Shown here: positions 17,417-25,460 of the stretch, one piece after another
How the letters are laid out: every line of letters starts with the position of its first letter
How positions within the stretch are numbered: position 1 is the first letter of the stretch
Assembly: GCF_018860155.1 (NCBI RefSeq)
Contig: NZ_JAHKNI010000007.1
Location: 372,001-436,000, forward strand
Origin: Nocardia albiluteola
GTDB taxonomy: Bacteria > Actinomycetota > Actinomycetes > Mycobacteriales > Mycobacteriaceae
Reading direction: 5' to 3'
DNA length: 64,000 bases
The notes under the pieces: model-generated
Told to the model about the DNA's origin: nothing
What the model saw: only the letters and a program-made list of their open reading frames with translations
The model's database searches: none
Program-made: the position numbers and the translations under genes

Positions 17417-18877
17417 GTGCAATTGGCGCCCGGGAGCGTGTTCGCCGGATACCGGATCGTGCGCCGACTCGGGGCGGGCGGTATGGGAACCGTCTACCTA
17501 GCACAGCATCCGCGGCTGCCTCGCCAGGACGCACTGAAGATCCTCAATCCGGCCCTGGGGCGCGATAGCGGTCTTCGCGCTCGGTTCCTGCGTGAGGCCG
17601 AACTGGCCGCGCGCGTGGAGCATCCGAACGTCGTATCGGTTTATGACCGCGGCTCCGTCGATGACCTGCTGTGGATCGCCATGCGCTATGTCGACGGCCT
17701 CGACGCCGCTGCGCTGATCCGCTACGGACCTACGGTCTTGACACCGGACCGTGTGCTGCGCATCGTCTCCGACGCCGCGCGAGGGCTCGACGCTGCGCAC
17801 CGCTCGGGTCTGCTGCACCGGGATGTGAAGCCTGCCAATATCCTCATCTCGGCCGGCGACGACGGCGCCGATATCGCGCGTATCACCGATTTCGGAATCG
17901 CGCGATCAGTTGATGCCGTCACGAATACCACCACGGGCTCGGTGTTGGCGTCGTTCGCCTACGCCTCACCTGAGCAGCTCAATGGTGAGCCCCTGGATCC
18001 GCGCACGGATGTCTACTCGCTCGGTTGCTCGTTGTACGAGATGCTCACCGGTGCTCCACCATTCGAACGCCGGTCTGCGATCGCGGTAATGACAGCTCAC
18101 CTCACCGAACCGCCACCACGGCCGTCAGCGGTCAACCCCGCACTCCCAGAGGCGCTGGACGTCGTGATCGCTCGGGCGTTGGCCAAACATCGCGACGAGC
18201 GATATGCCGGTTGCGGGGAGCTGGCAGACGCAGCGAACGCCGCATTCGCAACAGCCATCGAGACACCGACCGAGCTGCGCTCCGCGGTACCGGCCCGCTC
18301 GCGCCCGCGCTGGGCGGTTCTCGCGGCCGCGGCGGCATCTCTGCTGATCACTGCCGCGACAACGGCGGGAATCCAGATGTGTGGCAATGCTTCCGCACAC
18401 CCCAAGCCCGCACCCACCGCGGCATCGACGACGGCGCGCACGACCACCACCGCTGCACCGTCGGCGTGGGGGCCGGGTGCCTACATCGTGGCTGCGTTCC
18501 CGGGACTGCTGCCCGCCGATCCGACGGCCACCGGATATCAGGGAATGCGATGCGCGCTCAACGACGCCCAAGGGCGCTGGGTGCAGTGCCCGGCCGGCGA
18601 CGACAGCGCGTTCAGCGTGAATATTCACTGTGACCCCAGCCGTTCGCAGTTGACCTACTCGTCGAATATGTTCGGTCGCAGCAACATCCATGAAGAACAC
18701 TGGACGCACGCGTCCGGTAGTGGCAGTGTCCGATGGGCCACCGACTCCCTCGCCGGTTTCGGGTTGCTGGACGTGGAATTCGACGACCCGGGGCGTTGGT
18801 TCTGCATCGTCACTGCTTCCGGCGGAACCGGAGGCCAGGATGTGGCCGGCCGTTGGTGGGCGCACGCACCGCTGTGA
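17417..18877 (+). CDS. PknH-like Ser/Thr protein kinase 1 (transmembrane)
   Basis: A 486-residue receptor kinase starting at GTG 17417 after GGGAGGCGGGA. The cytoplasmic kinase domain (about 10-270) has GAGGMGTVY, the ATP-binding lysine in ALKIL, HRDVKPANIL and DFGIA. A transmembrane helix (WAVLAAAAASLLITAATTAGI) and a Thr/Ala/Pro-rich linker lead to an extracytoplasmic domain of about 130 residues with four cysteines, ending VAGRWWAHAPL. The layout is that of mycobacterial PknH, whose outside domain is a sensor. It is followed 18 bases later by a second such kinase and probably phosphorylates the neighbouring EmbR-like protein. Confidence 0.9.
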   Translation: MQLAPGSVFAGYRIVRRLGAGGMGTVYLAQHPRLPRQDALKILNPALGRDSGLRARFLREAELAARVEHPNVVSVYDRGSVDDLLWIAMRYVDGLDAAALIRYGPTVLTPDRVLRIVSDAARGLDAAHRSGLLHRDVKPANILISAGDDGADIARITDFGIARSVDAVTNTTTGSVLASFAYASPEQLNGEPLDPRTDVYSLGCSLYEMLTGAPPFERRSAIAVMTAHLTEPPPRPSAVNPALPEALDVVIARALAKHRDERYAGCGELADAANAAFATAIETPTELRSAVPARSRPRWAVLAAAAASLLITAATTAGIQMCGNASAHPKPAPTAASTTARTTTTAAPSAWGPGAYIVAAFPGLLPADPTATGYQGMRCALNDAQGRWVQCPAGDDSAFSVNIHCDPSRSQLTYSSNMFGRSNIHEEHWTHASGSGSVRWATDSLAGFGLLDVEFDDPGRWFCIVTASGGTGGQDVAGRWWAHAPL

Positions 18878-18895
18878 TGCTGGACGAGAGAAACG

Positions 18896-20392
18896 ATGAC
18901 GCTGCCGATCGATTCCCTGTTCGCCGGATACCGCATCGACGGAGTACTCGGTGTCGGCGGCATGGGTGCGGTCTACCTGGCCCGCGATCCACGGCTGCCA
19001 CGCTCGGTCGCACTGAAAGTGCTCGACCGCGCGAATGACGCGGAGCTTCGGATGCGGTTCGAGCGCGAAGCCGAACTCATTGCGCGCCTGGACCATCCGA
19101 ACGTGATCGAAGTATATGACCGTGGCACGACCAACGGGCGACCCTGGATCGCCATGCGGCACATCGCCGGCACCGACGTCGCGCGACTCATCGCGCAAAG
19201 CCCTGCGGGGCTGCCGGTTCCCCGGGCCCTGGCAATCCTGGATCAGGCCGCGGCAGGACTCGACGCGGCACATCGCAAAGGCCTGGTACACCGCGATGTG
19301 AAACCTGCGAACCTGTTGGTCGGCGAAGACAACGGCGCCGATCACGTGGTCGTCACCGATTTCGGGATCGCATGGTCCGCCGAGGTCACCCCGCTGACCG
19401 AATCCGGGACATTGGTCGCGACACTGGCCTACGTTGCACCCGAGCAGATCATGCCAGATCCGGTCGATCGCCGGGCCGATGTCTATGCACTGGGCTGCAC
19501 ACTATACGAGATGCTCACTGGCTCAGTGCCATTCGAGCGTTCCAGCGTCGCTGACATCATCCTGGCACATCTCAATGACACACCACCTCCACCTACCTCT
19601 CGCATCGGATGTCTACCGCCCGCAATCGACGCCGTCATCACCATCGCACTGGCCAAGCGCCCCGAGCTGCGCTACGACAGCTGCGGCGCCCTTGCGATAG
19701 CCGCTCGACAAGCGCTCACTCCCGTCCCCCGAGTCTCTTCGACGGTAGAAGGCATTGCTCCGCAACGTCATCACCGGAAAAGGTGGGCCGCGGTCACTGC
19801 CATCGCTGTACTCGTGTCAGCGCTGGTGGCGATCGTTGCGGTACGCCCCTGGCGACCGCCTGCCACCGCAGTAGCGCCGGTATCATCGCCCACCTGGCCG
19901 ATCTCGACCGTCACGACGGCCGCAACCACAACTACCGCGAATGGACGCGGGCCGGTGGTCACCGCCTGGGGACGCGACAACGACTTGGTCGCCCTACTGC
20001 CGCAACTGCTTCCAGTCAGCCCCGATGCCGCCGGGTATGGGGGTGCGCGCTGCACCGACGTAAACCAGCTCAACAACGGTCACGCTCCCGCAGTCGAATG
20101 CACGCAGGACAGCGGAATCACCTGGACCGTGTGGACCTTCCGCCCCGGCGATCCCCGCCGCGACTCCATGTATGCCACCGCACAGCACGACAGCACGATT
20201 CGAGACCAGAGCTGGACCCGCGCATCGAGTCACGGCAAGCTCCGCGATGGCACAGATCCCGGCAGCGGACAGGGCTGGCTGACTATATGCTTCGACGATC
20301 CTGCCCGTGCGTGGCTGGTGATCGATGTCGAAGCGGCCGGTCGTACTGGCCAGAATCTGGTCGACGAGTGGTGGGCGGCTGCTCCTGTGTGA
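18896..20392 (+). CDS. PknH-like Ser/Thr protein kinase 2 (transmembrane)
   Basis: A 498-residue paralogue of the preceding kinase. Kinase motifs are GVGGMGAVY, ALKVL, HRDVKPANLL and DFGIAWS; the transmembrane segment is VTAIAVLVSALVAIVAV near residue 300; the outside domain ends VDEWWAAAPV as in kinase 1 but has three visible cysteines rather than four (ARC, VEC, TIC), so the disulfide pattern differs. ATG 18896 has GAGAGAA upstream. The tandem copies suggest duplication followed by divergence of the sensor. Confidence 0.9.
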   Translation: MTLPIDSLFAGYRIDGVLGVGGMGAVYLARDPRLPRSVALKVLDRANDAELRMRFEREAELIARLDHPNVIEVYDRGTTNGRPWIAMRHIAGTDVARLIAQSPAGLPVPRALAILDQAAAGLDAAHRKGLVHRDVKPANLLVGEDNGADHVVVTDFGIAWSAEVTPLTESGTLVATLAYVAPEQIMPDPVDRRADVYALGCTLYEMLTGSVPFERSSVADIILAHLNDTPPPPTSRIGCLPPAIDAVITIALAKRPELRYDSCGALAIAARQALTPVPRVSSTVEGIAPQRHHRKRWAAVTAIAVLVSALVAIVAVRPWRPPATAVAPVSSPTWPISTVTTAATTTTANGRGPVVTAWGRDNDLVALLPQLLPVSPDAAGYGGARCTDVNQLNNGHAPAVECTQDSGITWTVWTFRPGDPRRDSMYATAQHDSTIRDQSWTRASSHGKLRDGTDPGSGQGWLTICFDDPARAWLVIDVEAAGRTGQNLVDEWWAAAPV

Positions 20393-20900
20393 TGGTACGC
20401 CGACTACCAGTAGTTTGTTGACTTCGATGTATCAGCAGCATTCTGCAGACCGATGTACAAGCCAACCCGGTGCCGCAACCACTGCCGGAAATCAACGCCG
20501 AGGTTGATCAGCAATGACCGAACTCACGTTCAGCCAACGCTTCTGGGACTCCCTGACCAGCGCAAATCGGGTCGTCGATACCCCCCATACGTGAGGTTCC
20601 CCGTCGCGTCCGGACGCGTTGATGATCCGCGACCCCGGCAAGCCGATCAGGCAGAACGTCGCCGGGGTCGACATGACCGGTGAGGTGCCCGGCACGCTGC
20701 GGCAGTGGATTCCAACCGGGAAGGTGACTGGATGGCTGTTGTCCACCTAGCAATCCGGTACATAGACGGTCGCCGACCGCTCACGCTCGATCGTCAACTG
20801 GTGCCCGACTATGCACTCCGTCCCCGCGAAACAAGCAACTGAGGCGCAGCAGCCGTAGCCAGTCTCTGGGTAGATAGCGGTGGTCTTGGCGGTGAGCGAT
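20393..20900. other. Intergenic stretch with decayed sequence
   Basis: About 500 bases. An ATG at 20514 opens a 26-residue frame (MTELTFSQRFWDSLTSANRV) and related-looking coding resumes in another frame (VDMTGEVPGTLRQWIPTGKV) before a stop at 20748, so this may be a frameshifted small gene. I do not recognise its family. Confidence 0.3.
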
Positions 20901-21008
20901 GGCGTGGTCGAACAGAGGCCGCAGCTGCTCGACCATCAGCTCTGCCGAGCCGAGCCTCTGGTGCAGAGCGGCCTCGCCGACGACGAACGCGAACTGAACC
21001 GTCACAGC
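20901..21008 (-). pseudogene. DUF5753 domain remnant of an XRE regulator
   Basis: The frame reads VQFAFVVGEAALHQRLG, then AELMVEQLRPLFDHA, matching the core of DUF5753, the ligand domain of actinobacterial XRE regulators (FVLSEAALRRRVG, VMAEQLRHLL). The helix-turn-helix is absent and the later part of the domain is unrecognisable. It is a fragment. Confidence 0.55.
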
Positions 21009-21025
21009 TCGGGGGTCGTGACGGT

Positions 21026-21322
21026 TCATGGGAGTACACCGAACTCGACCGGCAGTTCAGAGCCCGAGTTCGTTGTATCGGCGTGCTGGATCGATCCTCG
21101 TGCCGGAGTTGATGCCGCTGGTGACTGGTTCAGTGTCGAGATCGAGCCGGTGGTGTTGGCGTAGTGCGTGTTCGGCATCGGTTTGGTCGGGTGTGAGTTG
21201 GGTTCGGCGGTGTTTCTCGGCCTGCGGGTCGGTGAGTTCGCTACGCTCGTCGATTGCAGGGCCGGGATGTGCTGCACCCAATCGGCACGCCCACAGTTCG
21301 GGCAGGAGATGTCATGGTCCAT
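21026..21322 (-). CDS. Hypothetical protein with N-terminal zinc-ribbon half
   Basis: A 98-residue frame beginning MDHDISCPNCGRADWVQHIPAL, which resembles the opening of a group of actinobacterial proteins with one CxxC knuckle. The rest is Thr/Ser/Pro-rich without a second cysteine pair. It may be a degraded copy, since the surrounding 1 kb holds other remnants. Confidence 0.35.
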   Translation of the reverse strand: MDHDISCPNCGRADWVQHIPALQSTSVANSPTRRPRNTAEPNSHPTKPMPNTHYANTTGSISTLNQSPAASTPARGSIQHADTTNSGSELPVEFGVLP

Positions 21323-21429
21323 GTGGCTGCATCAGACCAGCAGTAGGATTGGCCATGATGTCCTCCAGTTCGATCCGATCCTCGGATTGCGGTAACCGGC
21401 GTGAGCATCGCAACAAATCTTGGCGAGCC

Positions 21430-21454
21430 GGCATCACCGGATTCTGGTGATGCC
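21430..21454. terminator. Hairpin, terminator-like
   Basis: GGCATCACC (21430-21438) and GGTGATGCC (21446-21454) form a perfect 9-bp stem with a 7-base loop. No T-run follows on either strand, so its role as a terminator is uncertain. Confidence 0.35.
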
Positions 21455-21526
21455 TGCGTGCAGCGCACTTCCAACTACCTGGACAGGTTCTTGCTTCTAC
21501 AAGGAATAGGACCCCAATCAAGCCTG

Positions 21527-21549
21527 TTTACCTGACCAGGACAGGTAAA
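21527..21549. promoter_or_regulatory. Operator palindrome upstream of quinone reductase-SDR operon
   Basis: TTTACCTG (21527-21534) and CAGGTAAA (21542-21549) are perfect inverted repeats around a 7-base centre, 65 bases before the GTG of the oxidoreductase gene. The symmetry suits a TetR, MarR or HxlR dimer. No regulator gene of that kind is adjacent. Confidence 0.6.
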
Positions 21550-21613
21550 TGCCTGACCGTCGGCGCCGTCGGATCGACGACGCCGTGACGTGAAGCGGCC
21601 GAGGAGTTCTGAC

Positions 21614-22618
21614 GTGAAAGCAATCCAGATGACGCACCAGGGTGGCCCAGAGGTATTGCGGCTGGTGGAGTTGCCCGACCCGGTGCCCGGTCCGGGCCAA
21701 GTGCTGGTCCGGGTCGAGGCCGCCGCGGTCAACTTCTCCGACGTCATGCGCCGCCGCGGCGACGTCTACCCGGTCCCGACGCCCAGCCCATTCGTCCCGG
21801 GCGCGGAGGTGGCCGGGACTGTTGCCGCCGTCGGAGCGGGCGTCGACAACCTTCCGATCGGGACCCCTGTCTTCGGCACCGTCGGGACCGACGCCTCGGG
21901 CGGCTACGCGGAGCTCGCGGTGGCCTGGGGTGCGAGCCTGATCCCGATTCCCGCCGGTCTGACCCCTGAGGCGGGCGCGGGCATTGTTGTGTCGGGCTTG
22001 GCCGCCACCGTGATGCTGGAAGATCTCGCCCGCCTCGAGCCCGGCGAGACCGTCTTCGTCCCAGCCGCGGCCGGGGGTGTGGGCAGCTATGCGGTTAAGA
22101 TCGCGAAACTGAAGGGCGCCACCGTGATCGCCGGGGCAAGTACCGCCGCCAAGCGTGAGATCGCGCTGAAGCTCGGGGCCGATCACGCCGTCGACTACAC
22201 CGCCCCGGACTGGACCGATCAAGTTGCGGCGCTCACTGGCGGACGCGGCGTCGACGTCGCCCTCGAGATGACCGGCCCCGCACGCCTGATGGAGACGCTG
22301 AAGATCCTCGCGCCGTTCGGGCGGGTCATCGTCTACGGTTCGGTCTCCGGAACCGTAACGGGCCTGAACCCCGCCGCCCTGCAACCGCTCCTCTACGACC
22401 CTGCCCCGAGCCAGGCCCTGATCGGCTTCAATCTCGGCACCTGGTTCGAGCACCGCCTCACCGACGCGGGCGCCGCACTGGGACGGTTGGTCGACCGGAT
22501 CGCCTCCGGTGCGATCGCTGTCCCCGAGATTCACACCCTGCCGCTGGCCGAGGCCGCCGAGGCCCACCGCCGCCTCGAAAAGGGCTTCACCACCGGCAAA
22601 TTGGTGCTGAAGCCATGA
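21614..22618 (+). CDS. NADPH:quinone oxidoreductase (zinc-free MDR family)
   Basis: A 334-residue medium-chain dehydrogenase/reductase of the zeta-crystallin type. GTG 21614 follows GAGGAG at 21601-21606. The N-terminal domain has VNFSDVMRRRG and VPGAEVAGTV; the nucleotide-binding loop is AAAGGVGSYAVKIAKL, and no structural zinc cysteines are present. It reduces quinones or enones with NADPH. The next gene (SDR) overlaps its stop by four bases, and the two probably form one redox-stress operon. Confidence 0.88.
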   Translation: MKAIQMTHQGGPEVLRLVELPDPVPGPGQVLVRVEAAAVNFSDVMRRRGDVYPVPTPSPFVPGAEVAGTVAAVGAGVDNLPIGTPVFGTVGTDASGGYAELAVAWGASLIPIPAGLTPEAGAGIVVSGLAATVMLEDLARLEPGETVFVPAAAGGVGSYAVKIAKLKGATVIAGASTAAKREIALKLGADHAVDYTAPDWTDQVAALTGGRGVDVALEMTGPARLMETLKILAPFGRVIVYGSVSGTVTGLNPAALQPLLYDPAPSQALIGFNLGTWFEHRLTDAGAALGRLVDRIASGAIAVPEIHTLPLAEAAEAHRRLEKGFTTGKLVLKP

Positions 22619-23316
22619 CCGCCGCGACACCCGAACGGGTCGCCGTCATCACCGGCGGTGCGGGCGCGATCGGCTCCGCGATTGAGCATGCAATGCGGGC
22701 GAGCGGGCACCGCACGGTCGTGCTCGACCGCGGTGGCGATATCGACGTCGATCTAGCCGACGAGCGGTCTACCCGGCGGGCCGCCACGCAGGTCCTCGAA
22801 AGCTACGGCCGCGCAGACGTTCTCGTGCACAGCGCGGGCGCCTTCGACCAGGCTTCGCTCCAGGAGTTGGATGCCGGGATCTGGCGCCACGTCCAGGCGG
22901 TGAATGTGGAATCGGTGCTGTGGCTCGCGCAGGCGTTCACGCCCGGCATGGCCGAACGCGGCTTCGGCCGCATCATTTTCGTCACCTCCGACACACTGTG
23001 GGAACCGCCCGCACCGGTCCTGCTCCCTTATGTCGCCAGCAAGGGCGCACTGACAGGGATCATGCGCTCGCTGGCGCGGGCGCTCGGTCCCGACGGGATC
23101 GCGGTGACCGCGGTGGCGCCGGGACTGACCGATACGCCGGGGTCACGCACGGTCAACTCGGACGACGATTTCGCGGCCCAGGTCGCGCGGCAAGCCCTGC
23201 CCCGCCGTCTGGTCCCCACCGACACGGCGGCGACCGTCGCGTTCCTGGCCTCCGACGCGGGCGCGGCGCTGACCGGTCAAACCCTGATCGCCGACGGCGG
23301 TCTGGTGCTGCGCTGA
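22615..23316 (+). CDS. Short-chain dehydrogenase/reductase (SDR)
   Basis: A 233-residue SDR translationally coupled (ATGA) to the quinone reductase. The cofactor loop is ITGGAGAIGSAI (12-23), catalytic Ser125 lies in IFVTSDTLW, and Tyr139/Lys143 in PYVASKGAL. The usual NNAG motif is HSAG (72-75). The C-terminus (TGQTLIADGG) is canonical. The substrate is not evident. Confidence 0.88.
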   Translation: MTAATPERVAVITGGAGAIGSAIEHAMRASGHRTVVLDRGGDIDVDLADERSTRRAATQVLESYGRADVLVHSAGAFDQASLQELDAGIWRHVQAVNVESVLWLAQAFTPGMAERGFGRIIFVTSDTLWEPPAPVLLPYVASKGALTGIMRSLARALGPDGIAVTAVAPGLTDTPGSRTVNSDDDFAAQVARQALPRRLVPTDTAATVAFLASDAGAALTGQTLIADGGLVLR

Positions 23317-23478
23317 CCGCGGGTGGCCCCGGCAGCGCCGTCCGGGGCCACCCCGATACCTGTTCGAGACAGCACTATGTTGTTCCTCATGACATCCGGT
23401 CCACAGCCCCGCGGCCGCGTTCCCGCGTCGACCGCGGCCGCCGGTGGTCTGGTCGGTAATGCGGGCACGACAGTTGCT

Positions 23479-23628
23479 TCAGGGCCTGGGCTTGCACACG
23501 GGCCATGAGCTACTGCTCATGCATCTGGGTGTCTCGTAGGCGGCGAAATGGCCGCCCCGCGTGGGCGTGCCGTAGTAGCGCAGATCGGTGTAGCGGGTTC
23601 GTGCCCAGCGTTCGGACAACTCGGTCAT
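23479..23628 (-). pseudogene. Epoxide hydrolase/alpha-beta hydrolase C-terminal remnant
   Basis: A 49-residue frame, MTELSERWARTRYTDLRYYG, then TPTRGGHFAAYETP: this is the histidine-bearing C-terminal motif of epoxide hydrolases (RGGHFAAxExP) followed by unrelated sequence. It starts nine bases after the monooxygenase gene on the same strand and has GGGAG upstream, so it may still be translated as a peptide, but the enzyme is gone. Confidence 0.55.
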
Positions 23629-23636
23629 ATCGCTCC

Positions 23637-23957
23637 CTAGTGGTTGCGCAGTGCGATTCCCTCGCCCTGGAAGATTTCGTCGTAGAAATGGATGACCAGA
23701 GGCTGAGTCAGCATCGTTTCGAACGTGGCGGTGAAGCCGTTCTCGGTGCGCCAGTCGAGATAGTCGGTGTAGTTGTGGCGTTCGGTCCACCGGGTCAGCC
23801 CGCCGACATGATCGGCGTCGTCCTGGTCGCGCAGGATGCGAATGTCCTCACATCCGTTGTGCTCGAGGCTTTCTCCGAGGATCTGCAGGAGGAGTTCCGC
23901 GACGTCATCGCCGCGGCCGGGCTGCGCGAACAACTCGGTGACTACCGTCGTGCTCAT
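23637..23957 (-). CDS. Antibiotic-biosynthesis-type monooxygenase (YgiN-like)
   Basis: A 106-residue single ABM domain: VVTELFAQPGRGDDVAELLL, the helix ending LEHNGCEDIRILRDQDD, then TRWTERHNYTDYLDWR and a C-terminal strand. Such cofactor-free enzymes oxidise quinols or polyketide-like anthrones. It is transcribed with the SnoaL-like gene upstream (25-base gap), both behind a promoter that faces the MerR gene. Confidence 0.8.
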   Translation of the reverse strand: MSTTVVTELFAQPGRGDDVAELLLQILGESLEHNGCEDIRILRDQDDADHVGGLTRWTERHNYTDYLDWRTENGFTATFETMLTQPLVIHFYDEIFQGEGIALRNH

Positions 23958-23982
23958 CAGGTGCTCCCTTCGCGGTGTTCGC

Positions 23983-24375
23983 CTACACAGGCCGAGGGGC
24001 GTGCTGCTCGGCGGTGACGGGCCGGTTGTGCAGGGTGATGAGGCTGGTGATCTTGCCGTCCGCGACGGTGAAGTAGTTGGTCAGGATGAGCTCGGCCGGC
24101 AGGTTCGTCTTGTCGTAGTCGCCGTCGTAGCGCGCTCTCACGATCGTCAGCGTGTGGTGGGTCACGATCTCGGTCACCGCCATCGTGACCTTGTCACCGA
24201 CCAATTCGTGTTCCGCCCACGCGCGAATCGCGTCAGCACCCCAGAATTCCCGCTGCGCATCGTTGACGAGGGCGTCGTCGGCGAACGTGGCCATGATCGC
24301 GTCCAGGTCGAAGGCATTGACGGCCGCGATGTGGGCGGCGATGAGGTCCGGCAGTTGGCCGGTCATGGTTTTCAT
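23983..24375 (-). CDS. SnoaL-like (NTF2-fold) protein
   Basis: A 130-residue NTF2-like cone: LIAAHIAAVNAFDLDAIMATFADDALV, ADAIRAWAEHELV and a C-terminal strand AELILTNYFTVADGKITSLI. Members are cyclases, isomerases or small-molecule binders. It is the first gene of a two-gene unit with the monooxygenase, divergent from the MerR gene at 24466. The start at 24375 falls where transcription from the MerR-type promoter would begin, so the mRNA may be leaderless; MTG at 24366 is an alternative. Confidence 0.8.
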   Translation of the reverse strand: MKTMTGQLPDLIAAHIAAVNAFDLDAIMATFADDALVNDAQREFWGADAIRAWAEHELVGDKVTMAVTEIVTHHTLTIVRARYDGDYDKTNLPAELILTNYFTVADGKITSLITLHNRPVTAEQHAPRPV

Positions 24376-24399
24376 GCCATGACCTTCGACCGTACGGCT

Positions 24400-24440
24400 A
24401 CCGGAGGGTCAACTCTCTGGGATGTGCTGGACCCTCCGGT
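24400..24440. promoter_or_regulatory. Inverted MerR operator pair in divergent promoter
   Basis: ACCGGAGGGTC (24400-24410) and its perfect complement GACCCTCCGGT (24430-24440) face each other across 19 bases. Each arm is the left half of a MerR-type site, one serving the minus-strand SnoaL gene and one the plus-strand merR gene. Confidence 0.65.
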
Positions 24441-24458
24441 AACAGGAGAGTTGATACT
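24428..24458 (+). promoter_or_regulatory. MerR-type promoter with 19-bp spacer
   Basis: TGGACC (24428-24433) as -35 and GATACT (24453-24458) as -10 are separated by exactly 19 bases, the overlong spacer that MerR activators correct by twisting DNA. Within it CCCTCC and GGAGAG form the dyad. Transcription should start about seven bases later, at or just before ATG 24466, giving a leaderless message. On the other strand TTGACC (24407-24412) with GAAGGT (24382-24387) has the same 19-base spacing but a poor -10. Confidence 0.6.
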
Positions 24459-24465
24459 GGGTGAC

Positions 24466-25320
24466 ATGCGCGAGGGCCTGACGATCGGCGAGTTTTCCCG
24501 GGTGACGCACCTGAGCGTGAAGACACTGCACCACTACCACGACGTCGGGTTGCTCGCGCCGGTGCACGTCAGCCAGGGCACCGGGTACCGCTACTACTCG
24601 CTCGACCAGGTCCCGATCGCGCAGGTGATCGTCCGGTTGCGCAATCTCGACATGCCCGTGCCGGACGTGAAAGCCGTCCTCGCCACCCAGGACGTCGACG
24701 CGCGTAATCAGCTGATCACGTCGCATCTCGCCCGGCTCGAGCACCAGCTTTCCCGGACGCAAAGTGCCGTCGAAGCATTGCGCGACCTGCTGAACCGGCC
24801 GGTGCGCGGGCCTGCCATCGAGCACCGCACTGTCGCTGCCCAACCCGCAATGGCTATTCGCGAGGTCGTCGAACGCCAGGACATCGTGAGCTGGTGGCAG
24901 GGCGCACTCGGTGAACTCTATGGTCTTGCCGCAGCTCAGAAGCTCCGCCCGACCGGACCGGTCGGGGGCGTGTTCGCCAACGAGATACTCGTGCACGAGC
25001 AGGGCGAAGCGCTGGTGTTCGTTCCAGTCGACCTTTCGGCGGGCAATGACGCGCGTCCGATCGGACGGGTCAAGCCCCTCGTCGTGCCCGGCGCCGAACT
25101 GGCGGTCGCTACCCACCACGGCCCGCTGACCACCATCGACCTGACCTACGGCGATCTGGGCACGTACACCGCACGCCACGAGATCGGCATCGACGGACCA
25201 CTACGCGAGTACTACCTCCGCAACCCGCTCAACGCTACCCCGGAGGAAGACCCCGTCACCGAAGTCGGCTGGCCCATCTTCAGATCCGACGGTCGGAGCG
25301 ATGTTCCTGGCGTGCAGTAA
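24466..25320 (+). CDS. MerR family regulator with GyrI-like effector domain
   Basis: A 284-residue regulator. Residues 1-70 are the MerR winged helix (LTIGEFSRVTHLSVKTLHHY, then GYRYYSLDQV), followed by a dimerisation helix (TSHLARLEHQLSRTQSAVEAL) and a C-terminal GyrI/BmrR-type drug-binding domain (VGGVFANEILVHEQGEALVFVPV). ATG 24466 was chosen because it begins the MerR homology and coincides with the predicted transcription start. It probably senses an amphipathic compound and controls itself and the divergent SnoaL-monooxygenase pair. Confidence 0.85.
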   Translation: MREGLTIGEFSRVTHLSVKTLHHYHDVGLLAPVHVSQGTGYRYYSLDQVPIAQVIVRLRNLDMPVPDVKAVLATQDVDARNQLITSHLARLEHQLSRTQSAVEALRDLLNRPVRGPAIEHRTVAAQPAMAIREVVERQDIVSWWQGALGELYGLAAAQKLRPTGPVGGVFANEILVHEQGEALVFVPVDLSAGNDARPIGRVKPLVVPGAELAVATHHGPLTTIDLTYGDLGTYTARHEIGIDGPLREYYLRNPLNATPEEDPVTEVGWPIFRSDGRSDVPGVQ

Positions 25321-25460
25321 AAACTCTCCGACGCCGGGCTCGCCGCCACGGGTCAAGCTTCCATGACCTCACGGGCGGCGAGCTGCGCACCCGGCCGAAG
25401 CGACGAAACAGCAGTCGCCAAGCCGCTGTGCGCATCTCGCCTGCTGTTTCGATGTGATGC

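Noticed and set aside
15048..21008. The XRE helix-turn-helix remnant (15.1 kb) and DUF5753 remnant (20.9 kb) as halves of one gene split by insertion of the EmbR-kinase block
   Set aside because: Both are on the minus strand but in the wrong order: the N-terminal part lies downstream of the C-terminal part, so a simple insertion cannot explain them. Treated as two independent fragments.
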